This document shows positions 43,757 through 52,595 of a stretch of DNA of 64,000 nt, piece after piece (the first letter of the stretch is position 1; each line of letters begins with the position of its first letter). Location: the NCBI RefSeq assembly GCF_002929375.1, contig NZ_PJIP01000011.1, forward strand, positions 1-64,000. Direction: 5' to 3'. The position numbers and the translations under genes are program-made. The notes under the pieces are model-generated. The model ran no database searches and was not told the origin of the DNA. It saw only the letters and a program-made list of their open reading frames with translations. The stretch is from Arthrobacter sp. DWC3 (GTDB lineage: Bacteria; Actinomycetota; Actinomycetes; Actinomycetales; Micrococcaceae).

Positions 43757-44211
43757 AGGAGACCCCCGCTCACCTTGTCAAGTGGAATCGGGAACCGGCA
43801 CGGGCGTGCGACGCACCGGGGCACTGCGTACCGTGATCAGCAGGTCCCGATCGGGCTGGGCGTTTTCCCCCATTACTCCCACCCCGGTCGGGACTTCCTC
43901 CTGACCCGGTGATCGCCGCGGCGTCCCTCCGTCCGGCGCGCCCCCATCCCGGCAGCGGCCGTGCGCAATGCTAATCTTTCCCCGTCACGTGGACCATGGG
44001 CTGCGCTCCCCGCGCCCGCCCGCCGCACGACTGGCTCGCCGGCCCGGCCGGTGCGCCCTCCACTCCTTTCTTCGACGGCGGCAGCCTGGGGGCAGCGCAT
44101 GACGACGGTTCTCGTCCGTACAGCGGACCACGCGACGCACCGGTCCTCCGGCGCGGGACGGGTGTGGCCCGCCCACCCCGGCAGCGGTACCCGGAATGGA
44201 CGCTGGACCCG
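43757..44211. other. 455-base gap before the GGDEF-EAL gene
   Basis: I see no convincing gene here. The GGDEF-EAL frame is open back to 43996, but that part encodes a Pro/Arg-rich stretch unlike a coding N-terminus. TAATCT (43972-43977), within the most AT-rich spot of the gap, is a possible -10 for the c-di-GMP gene. Confidence 0.4.
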
Positions 44212-45783
44212 ATGAGCGCCGACAAGGATCCCCGCCTCGCGATGCTCGTCGAGAGCATCGTCCGCCTCTCGCGCGGAGAGCTCAGCAGCCGGATCGAGCC
44301 CTCGAGCGCGAGGGACGAGGTCGACGCCGTCATCACCGGTGTGAATCTGCTCGCCGAGGAGCTCGAGCAGGTCTACGAGCAGTTCGAGAAGCGCGTGGAG
44401 AGCCGCACGGCGATGCTCCGCCAGGCACACCTGGACATGATGAAGATGGCGATGTCCGACGCCCTCACGGGCCTCGCCAACCGCGTGGCCCTGATGGACG
44501 CCATCGAGGAGGCCCTCAACCAGGCGTCCCGGGGCGCGCCGCCTCCCGCCCTGCTGCTCCTGGACCTCGACAGCTTCAAGAACGTCAACGACCGCTTCGG
44601 TCACGACGCCGGCGACCGGGTGCTGCAGGAGGTGGCGTCCCGGCTCAACAGCGTGGTCCGCGAGAGCGACGTCGTGGCCCGGCTCGGCGGCGACGAGTTC
44701 GCGATCCTCCTGCCCGGCGCCACCATGGACACGGCCATGCACGTGGCCCGCAGGGCCCTCGAGGTCCTCGATGAGCACATCCGCCTCGACTCCCTGTACG
44801 TCCACGCGCGCGCGAGCATCGGGGTGCGTCTCGGTACCTCCGACCAGACGGCGGAGGAACTCCTGCTCGACGCCGACACCGCGATGTACGCGGCGAAACG
44901 GGAGGGCCGCAGCATCATCAAGCTCTTCGAACCGGTGATGCTCTACTCCCGGCAGCTCCGGAGCCAGATGGCCACGGAACTGCGCGGGGCCATCAGTTCC
45001 GACGAGCTGGTGCTGCACTACCAGCCGGTGGTGGAGCTGGCCACCAACCGGATCCTCGGCGTCGAGGTCCTGGTGCGCTGGCAGCATCCCCTGCGCGGCC
45101 TGATCCCGCCGGACACGTTCATCCCGCTCGCCGAGGAGATCGGGGTCATCCATGACCTGGACCGCTGGGTGATGGCGACGTCCCTGCGTCAGCTCGCCCA
45201 GTGGCGCAAGGACTTCCCCCTCGACGACGACTTCCAGCTGAGGGTGAACCTGTCCGCCGTAGAGCTCAAGCAGCTCGACCTCGTGGACTCCATCCGCACC
45301 CTGCTGCGCGAACTCGACCTGCCGCCGCGCAACCTGGTGGTCGAGATCACCGAGACGGCGATCGTCACGCGCGGGGAGGTGGAGATGTACTCGCTGCTGA
45401 GCCTGCAGCAGCTGGGCGTCGGCATCGAGATCGACGATTTCGGCACCGGGTACTCATCCATCAGCTACCTCCGCGAGCTGCCCGTCAGCATGGTCAAGGT
45501 GGACCGCTCCCTGCTCGTGGAGCTCAACACGCGGCCGGGTCAGTTGGAGTTCGTCGCCGCCATCCTGCAGCTCATCCGCGCCGCCGGCCTCGAGGCCGTG
45601 TTCGAGGGCATCGAGACGCGCGAGCAGGCGACCCAGCTGAGGGAACTGGGCTGTGCGAGCGGCCAGGGCTACTACTTCAGCCGGCCGCTGCCGGCGGAGG
45701 AGGCGGGAGCGCTCCTCGCCACCGCCCGTCACCTGCGGGTCGGCGAAGGGATCGACGGCTCGGAGCGCGCCGCGTCCCGCTGA
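44212..45783 (+). CDS. soluble GGDEF-EAL c-di-GMP protein
   Basis: The 523-residue protein has an N-terminal helical signalling segment (about 1-75), a GGDEF domain and an EAL domain. The cyclase motif RLGGDEFAILL is intact, with an inhibitory RESD site five residues before it. The esterase domain has EVLVRW in place of EAL but keeps the main metal and catalytic residues: NLSAVELKQ, VVEITETAIV, IEIDDFGTGYSS, MVKVDRSLL, FEGIETREQ. Both activities are therefore possible. No membrane helix or sensor domain is seen, so the input must come from a partner or small ligand. Confidence 0.92.
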   Translation: MSADKDPRLAMLVESIVRLSRGELSSRIEPSSARDEVDAVITGVNLLAEELEQVYEQFEKRVESRTAMLRQAHLDMMKMAMSDALTGLANRVALMDAIEEALNQASRGAPPPALLLLDLDSFKNVNDRFGHDAGDRVLQEVASRLNSVVRESDVVARLGGDEFAILLPGATMDTAMHVARRALEVLDEHIRLDSLYVHARASIGVRLGTSDQTAEELLLDADTAMYAAKREGRSIIKLFEPVMLYSRQLRSQMATELRGAISSDELVLHYQPVVELATNRILGVEVLVRWQHPLRGLIPPDTFIPLAEEIGVIHDLDRWVMATSLRQLAQWRKDFPLDDDFQLRVNLSAVELKQLDLVDSIRTLLRELDLPPRNLVVEITETAIVTRGEVEMYSLLSLQQLGVGIEIDDFGTGYSSISYLRELPVSMVKVDRSLLVELNTRPGQLEFVAAILQLIRAAGLEAVFEGIETREQATQLRELGCASGQGYYFSRPLPAEEAGALLATARHLRVGEGIDGSERAASR

Positions 45784-45798
45784 TCCCCGCAGACGGGA

Positions 45799-45839
45799 AC
45801 GGCGCCCGTCCGTCCCGGGGAGGGGCGGGCAGGCGCCGT
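45799..45839. terminator. bidirectional hairpin between the GGDEF-EAL gene and ilvE
   Basis: An 18-base stem with one mismatch and two G-T pairs (from ACGGCGCC to GGCGCCGT) and a five-base loop lies between two convergent genes. Confidence 0.55.
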
Positions 45840-45849
45840 CGGGTCGTGC

Positions 45850-46956
45850 TCAGACCAGGCGCGTCAGCCAGCCGTGCGTGTCCTCCACGGCGCCGGTCTG
45901 GATGCCCAGCAGCTGGCTCCGGATGGACATGGTGACCTCGCCCGCCGTGGAATCGGCGGCTCCGATGTACTCGTCGCCGTCGCGCAGCCGGCCGATCGGC
46001 GTGATGACGGCGGCCGTGCCGCACGCGAACACCTCGGTGATGTCGCCGGACGCGACGCCGTCGCGCCACTCGTCGAGGGTGATCTTGCGCTCCACGACGT
46101 CCAGCCCGCGGTCGCGCCCGAGCTGGATGACCGAGGAGCGCGTGACACCCTCGAGGATGGTGCCCGAGAGGGCCGGCGTCACGAGGGACCCGTCACGGAA
46201 GACGAAGAAGACGTTCATGCCGCCGAGCTCCTCGACGGCGTTGTCGTTGAACTGGTCGAGGAAGAGCACCTGCTTGCAGCCGTGCGCCTCGGCCTCCAGC
46301 TGGGCGGCGAGGGAGGACGCGTAGTTGCCGCCCGCCTTCGCGGCACCCGTGCCGCCACGCCCTGCGCGGGCGTAGTTGCGGGAGACCCAGATGTCGACCG
46401 GCCTGACCTCCCCGCCGAAGTAGTTGCCGGCGGGGGACGCGATGACGCGGTAGGACACCTCGCGTGCCGGCCGGACGCCGAGGAACGCCTCGGTGGCGAT
46501 CATGAACGGCCGGAGGTAGAGGCTCTCGCCGTCCCCCGACGGGATCCAGTCCTGGTCGGCGGCGACGAGCTGGCGCAGTGATTCGAGGAACAGCTCCTCG
46601 GGCAGCTGGGGCAGCGCGAGACGGACGGCGGACCGGTTGAGGCGGGCGGCGTTGGCGTCGGCACGGAACGTCCACACCGAGCCGTCGGCGTGGCGGTAGG
46701 CCTTCATGCCCTCGAAGATCTCCTGCCCGTAGTGAAGGACGGCGGCCGCGGGGTCGAGGGCGATGGGACCGTAGGGCTCGAGGCGGGCGCTGTGCCAGCC
46801 GCCTACTCCGGCCTCGTCGACGCGGAAGTCGACGATCGCCGTGTGGTCGGTGAAGAAGTTGCCGAACCCCGGGTTCGCGAGCACCGCCTCCCGCTCCTCG
46901 GCCGGTGTGCGCCGGGTCGACAGGTGCTGGGCGAACTGGCTTTCGGTGGCAGTCAT
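45850..46956 (-). CDS. ilvE: branched-chain amino acid aminotransferase
   Basis: IlvE performs the last step of Val, Ile and Leu synthesis, exchanging amino groups with glutamate through PLP. The 368-residue protein has LHYGQEIFEGMKAYR, YLRPFMIATEAFLGV, GTGAAKAGGNYASSLAAQ with the PLP Lys, QVLFLDQ and EVFACGTAAVITPIG. The ATG has GGAGGA upstream. It follows leuB by 97 bases on the same strand. Confidence 0.96.
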   Translation of the reverse strand: MTATESQFAQHLSTRRTPAEEREAVLANPGFGNFFTDHTAIVDFRVDEAGVGGWHSARLEPYGPIALDPAAAVLHYGQEIFEGMKAYRHADGSVWTFRADANAARLNRSAVRLALPQLPEELFLESLRQLVAADQDWIPSGDGESLYLRPFMIATEAFLGVRPAREVSYRVIASPAGNYFGGEVRPVDIWVSRNYARAGRGGTGAAKAGGNYASSLAAQLEAEAHGCKQVLFLDQFNDNAVEELGGMNVFFVFRDGSLVTPALSGTILEGVTRSSVIQLGRDRGLDVVERKITLDEWRDGVASGDITEVFACGTAAVITPIGRLRDGDEYIGAADSTAGEVTMSIRSQLLGIQTGAVEDTHGWLTRLV

Positions 46957-47053
46957 GGGTCCTCCGCGCTGGAACGGACTGCACGCGCGGCGTGGCCGCC
47001 GTCGTCCGTCGGTGGTCAGTGCTCCGGCACTGGGTTAACGATGTGTAACCACC

Positions 47054-48130
47054 TTAGGACACGGCAGCGGCGATGGCATCGCCCACGGCGGTCGTGCTGC
47101 GCGCCCCCGACCGCGAGGCGATATCCGCCTCGACGGCCTGCTCGATCCGGGCGGCGTGCGCGTCGAGGCCCAGGTGCCGCAGGAGGAGGGCAGCGGAGAG
47201 GATCGCGGCCGTGGGGTCGGCGATCTGCCGTCCGGCGATGTCGGGCGCCGATCCGTGGACGGGTTCGAACATGGAGGGCGCGGTACGGTCCATGTTGAGG
47301 TTCGCCGACGCCGCCAGCCCGATGCCTCCCGAGACCGCCGCCGCCAGGTCGGTCACGATGTCGCCGAAGAGGTTGTCGGTCACGATCACGTCGAAGCGCG
47401 AGGGATCGGTGACGAGGAAGATCATCGCGGCGTCGACGTGCAGGTAGTCGTGCTCCACCTCGGGGAACTCGACCGCGACGGCCTCGACCATGCGCTTCCA
47501 CAGGTGGCCCGCGTGGACGAGGACGTTGTGCTTGTGCACGAGCGTCAGTCTCCCGCGGCGGCCCGCCGCCCGCTGGAAGGCGTCGCGCACCACGCGCTCC
47601 ACACCGTGGGCCGTGTTGAGCGACACCTCGGTGGCCACCTCGTGCTCGGTACCGCCCCGCAGGGTCCCGCCGTTGCCCGTGTAGGGGCCTTCGGTGCCCT
47701 CGCGCACCACGACGAAGTCGACCACGCCGGGGTCGGCGAGCGGGCTCGGCACCCCGGGGTAGAGCCGGGTGGGCCGCAGGTTCACGTAGTGGTCGAGCGA
47801 GAAGCGGAGCTTGAGGAGGAACTCGCGTTCGATGAGCCCCGACGGCACGAGGGTGTCCCCGGGTGCCGCCCCCACCGCCCCGAACAGGATGACGTCGTGT
47901 GTGCGCAGCCGGTCGAGCGTCGCCTCGGACAGGGTCTCCCCCGTGGCGAGCCAGTGCTCGGCTCCGAGCTCGTACTCGGTCAGCGCGACGTCCACGTCCG
48001 TGCCGACGGCCGCGAGCAGCACCTTGACGGCCTCGGTGGTCACCTCCGGTCCGATCCCGTCTCCGGGGATGACGGCGAGGTCGATGCGGCGGGGGGCGTC
48101 GGTGGGGGCGTCGGTGGGTGCGTCGGTCAT
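47054..48130 (-). CDS. leuB: 3-isopropylmalate dehydrogenase
   Basis: LeuB oxidises and decarboxylates 3-isopropylmalate for leucine. The 358-residue protein has [13 protein letters not shown], the substrate Arg region [39 protein letters not shown], and [15 protein letters not shown] with metal Asp. The N-terminus carries three copies of TDAP from a 12-base tandem repeat (48092-48127). TAGGCT (48137-48142) ends six bases before the ATG with TTGTCG 18 bases upstream of it, so the mRNA may be leaderless. Confidence 0.96.
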   Translation of the reverse strand: MTDAPTDAPTDAPRRIDLAVIPGDGIGPEVTTEAVKVLLAAVGTDVDVALTEYELGAEHWLATGETLSEATLDRLRTHDVILFGAVGAAPGDTLVPSGLIEREFLLKLRFSLDHYVNLRPTRLYPGVPSPLADPGVVDFVVVREGTEGPYTGNGGTLRGGTEHEVATEVSLNTAHGVERVVRDAFQRAAGRRGRLTLVHKHNVLVHAGHLWKRMVEAVAVEFPEVEHDYLHVDAAMIFLVTDPSRFDVIVTDNLFGDIVTDLAAAVSGGIGLAASANLNMDRTAPSMFEPVHGSAPDIAGRQIADPTAAILSAALLLRHLGLDAHAARIEQAVEADIASRSGARSTTAVGDAIAAAVS

Positions 48131-48240
48131 GGTCCCAGCCTAGGAAGGCGTCCGGTCGGGCGACAATCCGTCCGCAGGCTGAGACGGCTCCACCCAGGGT
48201 CGGATGTTCACCCGTAGCGGTCACCCTAGAGTTGGTTGCC

Positions 48241-49446
48241 ATGGACTTCCACCTGCGGCTCGCACACTGGGTGCGCACGCACCCCGGGACGCTGGACGCC
48301 TGCCTGGCGCTCGTGATCTGCGTCTTCCTGATCCTCCCCTTCGCCACCACCGGCGCCCAGGACTACGCGGGTGTGGTCGCGGTGTCCGTCGCCGTGGTGC
48401 TCCCGCTGGTGTGGCGGCGGTCGCGGGTCCTGCTCTCCGCCGGCATCATCGCCGGGATCTCGGTGGTGCAGCTCCTCCTCGGGATCGAGCCCGTCCCGGC
48501 GCAGTTCGTGGTCCTGATCTCCCTCTACACGCTGGCCGCCTACGGTCCGCGCTGGGCGAGCCTAGGTGGCCTCGCGCTGGCGCTCGTCGGCGCGGCCGTG
48601 GGACTCGTGCGGTACGCGGAGCTCTTCGGTCTGGGCGGCACAGCGTCTGCGCTCGCCTCCGTGCCGCTGTACCTGATCGTGCTGTTCCTCGCCGAGGCGC
48701 TCGTGCTCCTGGCGTGGACGATGGGCGACCTCGCACGCGCCCGCCGCCGGACCTACCAGGCGCTCGAGGACAGGACGCGGCGGCTCGAGGTGGAGAGGCA
48801 GCAGGAGCGCGACCTCGCCGCCGCCGACGAGCGCAGCCACATAGCGCGGGAGATGCACGACATCGTGGCGCACTCCCTGTCGGTGATCATCACGCAGGCC
48901 GACGGCGCACGGTACGCGAGCGCCCAGGCACCGGAACTCGCCGTGCAGACGCTCGGCACCATCGCCGACACCGGGCGGGGTTCCCTGCGTGAGATGCGGC
49001 GGCTGCTCGGGGTGCTGCGCGGCGACGAGACCGCCTCCACCCGGCCGCTGCCCACCCTGGACGACGTCGACTCCCTCCTCCAGTCGGTGCGGCACTCGGG
49101 GGTGCGCGTCGCCTGCCGGCGCATCGGCACGCCGCGCGGCCGGCTCCCCCTCGGGGCCGAGCTGACCGCCTACCGCGTGGTGCAGGAGTCCCTCACCAAT
49201 GTGCTCAAACACGCAGGGGCCCACACGACCACCGAGGTGACCCTCGAGTACGGGGCGCGCGGGCTCGCCATCACGATCGACGACGACGGGCGCGGCGCGG
49301 CCCCGGACCCCGTCACGGCCGGCGCAGGCCAGGGGATCGTCGGGATGACCGAGCGTGTCCGGCTCTACGACGGCACCGTGTCGGCGGCACCGCGGATGGG
49401 CGGCGGCTACCGTGTGGAGGCCTTCATCCCCTACACCCAGGCCTAG
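48241..49446 (+). CDS. NarL-type sensor histidine kinase
   Basis: The 401-residue protein has about five to six membrane segments in residues 15-160, a linker coiled coil (about 165-195), then the HisKA_3 phosphoacceptor SHIAREMHDIVAHSLSVII with its His, and an ATP-binding domain (VVQESLTNVLKHAGAH, IDDDGRGAAP, GIVGMTERV). No extracytoplasmic domain is seen, so it likely senses a membrane signal. TAGAGT (48227-48232) ends eight bases before the ATG. It is paired with the response regulator 91 bases downstream. Confidence 0.92.
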   Translation: MDFHLRLAHWVRTHPGTLDACLALVICVFLILPFATTGAQDYAGVVAVSVAVVLPLVWRRSRVLLSAGIIAGISVVQLLLGIEPVPAQFVVLISLYTLAAYGPRWASLGGLALALVGAAVGLVRYAELFGLGGTASALASVPLYLIVLFLAEALVLLAWTMGDLARARRRTYQALEDRTRRLEVERQQERDLAAADERSHIAREMHDIVAHSLSVIITQADGARYASAQAPELAVQTLGTIADTGRGSLREMRRLLGVLRGDETASTRPLPTLDDVDSLLQSVRHSGVRVACRRIGTPRGRLPLGAELTAYRVVQESLTNVLKHAGAHTTTEVTLEYGARGLAITIDDDGRGAAPDPVTAGAGQGIVGMTERVRLYDGTVSAAPRMGGGYRVEAFIPYTQA

Positions 49447-49537
49447 GCTGAGCGGGGCAGGGAAGCACACCGCTCGCGCGACGAGCCGCGAGCCCACCCG
49501 GCAGCACGCCGGACGAGACCAGGAGCGCAGGAACACC

Positions 49538-50314
49538 GTGGACAGCACCACCACCAGCAGCATCAGCAGCACCAGCAGCAGCACCAGCACCGCGGACACT
49601 TCGGGCACCCCGGACGGCGCCGACACCGCGCCCATCCGCGTCGCGATCGTCGACGACCAGCACCTGGTGCGGAGCGGCTTCGCCATGCTCATCAATTCAC
49701 AGGCCGACCTCCACGTGGTCTGCGAGGCGGCCAACGGAGAGGAAGCGGTGAGGGCCCTCGCCACCACGCGTGCCGACGTCGTCCTGATGGATGTGCGCAT
49801 GCCCGGGATGGACGGTATCGAGGCGACGCGCCGCATCCTCGCCCGCGCATCCGCCGCCGGGCACGGGGAGGGCGGGCCGCGGATCGTGGTGCTGACCACC
49901 TTCGACCTCGACGAGTACGCGCTGTCGGCGATCAACGCCGGGGCGAGCGGGTTCCTGCTGAAGGACGCGCCGCCCGAGGAACTGCTGGAGGCGATCCGGA
50001 CGGTGCACCGGGGCGACGCCGTCATAGCGCCCTCGACCACCCGCCGCCTGCTCGACCACGTGGCGCCGCTTCTGCGGCAGCCCTCCCCCGTCCAGCACGC
50101 CCAGGCCGAGGCCGTGGCGCGCCTGACGCCGCGGGAGCGCGAGGTGTTCGAACTCATCGCGCAGGGGCTGTCCAACCCCGAGATCGCCGTGCAGCTGTTC
50201 CTGTCCGAGGCGACAGTGAAGACGCACGTGGGACACATCCTCGCGAAGCTCGAGGCGCGAGATCGCGTCCAGGCCGTGGTGCTGGCCTATGCGACGGGCG
50301 TCGTCCGGCCCTGA
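49538..50314 (+). CDS. NarL/LuxR-type response regulator
   Basis: The 258-residue protein has a Ser/Thr-rich start (about 1-30, from a run of CACCAGCAG-like repeats), a receiver domain (VAIVDDQHLVRSGF, phosphoacceptor in VVLMDVRMPGMDG, FLLKDAP with the Lys) and a LuxR HTH (LTPREREVFELIAQGLSN, EATVKTHVGHILAKL). GTG 49538 follows AGGA. The kinase upstream is its partner. The ABC exporter 1.5 kb further on is a possible target, as such pairs often control exporters; this is inference. Confidence 0.92.
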   Translation: MDSTTTSSISSTSSSTSTADTSGTPDGADTAPIRVAIVDDQHLVRSGFAMLINSQADLHVVCEAANGEEAVRALATTRADVVLMDVRMPGMDGIEATRRILARASAAGHGEGGPRIVVLTTFDLDEYALSAINAGASGFLLKDAPPEELLEAIRTVHRGDAVIAPSTTRRLLDHVAPLLRQPSPVQHAQAEAVARLTPREREVFELIAQGLSNPEIAVQLFLSEATVKTHVGHILAKLEARDRVQAVVLAYATGVVRP

Positions 50315-50345
50315 CGGGATGCTCAGCCGGCCGGGAGTGGTGCGC

Positions 50346-50531
50346 ATGACCGACGCGGACTCCCTGACGACGTCCACCCCACTCCTGACGGCGACGCTGC
50401 AGGCGCTCCGGGATCTGCGCAACCTGGGCATCGCCGGGACGACGTCGCCGGCGTGCGTGCTGCTGATCGAGACGGCAGGCTGTCCCGGCAGCGCTCATGC
50501 ACGTCGGACGATGGGCACGAGACCCCTGTAG
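50346..50531 (+). other. short possible reading frame, perhaps a truncated gene
   Basis: ATG 50346 has GGGAG upstream and opens a 61-codon frame starting MTDADSLTTSTPLLTATLQAL. The first ~42 codons have the GC-rich third positions of real genes; the last ~18 do not, as if the gene had been cut. No family recognised. The remainder of the 460-base gap between the response regulator and the reductase holds only the reductase control region. Confidence 0.25.
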
Positions 50532-50730
50532 TGGGTCGTGGTGAGGCAGCCGGTGCCATGGACGGTCGCGGCACTGGGGTGCGGGTCGACGCGGACGAGG
50601 GATAGGACGTGCCCGCTCCCTCACGGCTTCGTGGTGCTTGACGACGACCGGGTCGGCCACTTCCCACAGCGGGCGGGCCCGGTGGGGCGGCCGACACCGG
50701 TGCGTGTCTCCGTGGCTCACCACGGCTGTG

Positions 50731-50758
50731 CGTATGCTGACTGGCATGTCCGCATACG
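50731..50758. promoter_or_regulatory. candidate operator upstream of the MDR-type reductase
   Basis: CGTATGC and GCATACG form a 7+7 inverted repeat with a 14-base spacer, ending 16 bases before the start codon. TATGCT within it could be a -10. The shape suits a TetR- or MarR-type regulator encoded elsewhere. Confidence 0.4.
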
Positions 50759-50774
50759 TCCGTGGAGGATCAGC

Positions 50775-51740
50775 ATGAAGGCCGTCGTCCACGACCGTTA
50801 CGGGCCGCCCGACGTCCTGAGGGTTGCGGAGGTCCCGGTGCCCTCGCCGACGGCCCACCAGGTGCTGGTCGAGGTTGCGGCGACCTCGGTCAACCTGTCG
50901 GACTGGGAGGGGCTTCGGGGAAGCCCGATGTACGCGCGGATCGGCGGGTTCCGCGCCCCCGCCCGGCCGGTGCTCGGTTCCGACATCGCCGGACGCGTCA
51001 CCTCCGTCGGCTCGGACGTCACCCGCTTCAGGCCGGGCGATGAGGTTTACGGCGACAATCTGGGACTCAAGGGCGGCTTCGCCGAGTACGCGGTGGTACC
51101 CGAGGCAGCGCTCTCGCACAAACCTGCCGGGCTGACGTTCGAGGAGGCGTCGACGCTGCCCCAGGCGGGTGCCATCGCTCTGCAGGGAACGGCCGGCGCA
51201 CACCGCGGGCAGCGCGTGCTGATCAATGGGGCGGGCGGCGGCGCGGGATCCTTCGCGATCCAGCTCGCCGTGCTCGCGGGCGCGCACGTCACCGGCGTGG
51301 ACAACGCGGGCAAGCTCCCGTTCATGCGGGACCTGGGCGCGGACGAGGTGATCGACTACCGCCGCCAGGATTTCACGGAGCTCGGGCACTACGACCTGGT
51401 ACTCGATCTCGTCGCATCGCGGTCCGCGTTCGCCTGCCGTCGGGCGCTGAGTCGGGGTGGCCGGTATCTCTGCGTGGGCGGGACCATGGGCTCGCTGCTG
51501 CACGTCCTGGCCGTGGGGTCCGCTCTCGGCCCGCTCACGGGACGGCGGATGGGGGTCCTCGCCGTGAGGCAGGGCCCCGCGCACTTCGAGTCCGTCGCGC
51601 AGAGGTGTGTCGCCGGTGACCTTCGCATCCCCGTCGACCGCACCTTCCCACTCGACGAGACAGCGCGGGCACTCGCCCATGTGGGGAACGGGCATGCACT
51701 CGGGAAGGTGGTGGTCGTACCAGGTCATCCCACGGTATGA
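50775..51740 (+). CDS. zinc-independent MDR-family NADPH oxidoreductase
   Basis: The 321-residue protein belongs to the medium-chain reductases of quinone oxidoreductase type: MKAVVHDRYGPPDVL, VLGSDIAGRVTSVGSDV, FRPGDEVYGDN, LPQAGAIALQGT, and the cofactor loop INGAGGGAGSFAIQLA. The Cys residues that bind zinc in alcohol dehydrogenases are missing. ATG 50775 has GGAGG seven bases upstream. Likely reduces quinones or enones; regulated perhaps by the palindrome before it. Confidence 0.88.
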   Translation: MKAVVHDRYGPPDVLRVAEVPVPSPTAHQVLVEVAATSVNLSDWEGLRGSPMYARIGGFRAPARPVLGSDIAGRVTSVGSDVTRFRPGDEVYGDNLGLKGGFAEYAVVPEAALSHKPAGLTFEEASTLPQAGAIALQGTAGAHRGQRVLINGAGGGAGSFAIQLAVLAGAHVTGVDNAGKLPFMRDLGADEVIDYRRQDFTELGHYDLVLDLVASRSAFACRRALSRGGRYLCVGGTMGSLLHVLAVGSALGPLTGRRMGVLAVRQGPAHFESVAQRCVAGDLRIPVDRTFPLDETARALAHVGNGHALGKVVVVPGHPTV

Positions 51741-51808
51741 GAAAGCGCGGCGGATATCCCGGCCCCCGCGCCGATCCCGGAACGGGCCGGGATCCATAGC
51801 GTGGAAGC

Positions 51809-52594
51809 ATGACGACTTCCACGAATCCGCCCGCGCTGCCGGGAGCCCTCGCCGTGTCCTCCTCCCCCACCGACGCCGCCGTCGCCGCCCGCGGCGTGTC
51901 CAAGAGCTACGGCCTCGGCGAGACCGCCGTGCACGCCCTCCGGGACGTCTCCCTCGACTTCGCCCGGGAACGCTTCACCGCCATCATGGGCCCCTCCGGG
52001 TCGGGCAAGTCCACGCTCATGCACTGCCTCGCGGGACTGGACGGCATCGACGCCGGGCACCTCTGGATCGGCGGCACGGACATCACGGGACTCCCCGACG
52101 CCGACCTCACGCGGCTGCGCCGCGAGCGCGTCGGTTTCGTGTTCCAGGCCTTCAACCTGGTGCCGACCCTCACCGCCGAGCAGAACATCACGCTGCCCGT
52201 CGCGCTGGCCGGCGGCACCGTGGACGGCGACTGGCTGCGGCAGATCACCTCCACCCTGGGCCTCGGCGACCGCCTAGCCCACCGCCCCCACGAGCTCTCC
52301 GGCGGCCAGCAGCAGCGGGTCGCCGTCGCTCGCGCCCTGCTCACCCGACCCGACGTCATCTTCGGGGACGAACCCACCGGCAACCTCGATTCGGCCACGG
52401 GTGCCGAGGTTCTCTCCCTGCTGCGGCGCAGCTGCCGTGAGATGGGCCAGAGCATCATCATGGTCACGCACGACCCCGTGGCGGCCTCCTACGCCGACCG
52501 CGTGGTGCTCATGAAGGACGGTGCGCTGGTCGGCGAGCTCGAGCAGTCCGCGCCGGATGCCATCTCCAGCGCCCTCGCGACGCTGGGGGCATGA
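51809..52594 (+). CDS. MacB/LolD-type ABC transporter ATP-binding protein
   Basis: The 261-residue ATPase has Walker A MGPSGSGKSTLMHCLAGLD, Q-loop FVFQAFNLVPTLTAEQNI, signature LSGGQQQRVAVARAL, Walker B VIFGDEPTGNLD and the switch His MVTHD. These belong to the lipoprotein/antimicrobial-peptide exporter group. An N-terminal Ala/Pro/Ser-rich stretch precedes the domain. The stop is one base before the permease start, so both subunits are made together. Confidence 0.93.
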   Translation: MTTSTNPPALPGALAVSSSPTDAAVAARGVSKSYGLGETAVHALRDVSLDFARERFTAIMGPSGSGKSTLMHCLAGLDGIDAGHLWIGGTDITGLPDADLTRLRRERVGFVFQAFNLVPTLTAEQNITLPVALAGGTVDGDWLRQITSTLGLGDRLAHRPHELSGGQQQRVAVARALLTRPDVIFGDEPTGNLDSATGAEVLSLLRRSCREMGQSIIMVTHDPVAASYADRVVLMKDGALVGELEQSAPDAISSALATLGA

Positions 52595-52595
52595 C

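Noticed and set aside
43996-44211. Longer N-terminus of the GGDEF-EAL protein
   Set aside because: Pro/Arg/Gly-rich translation with no membrane or sensor segment; it looks non-coding.
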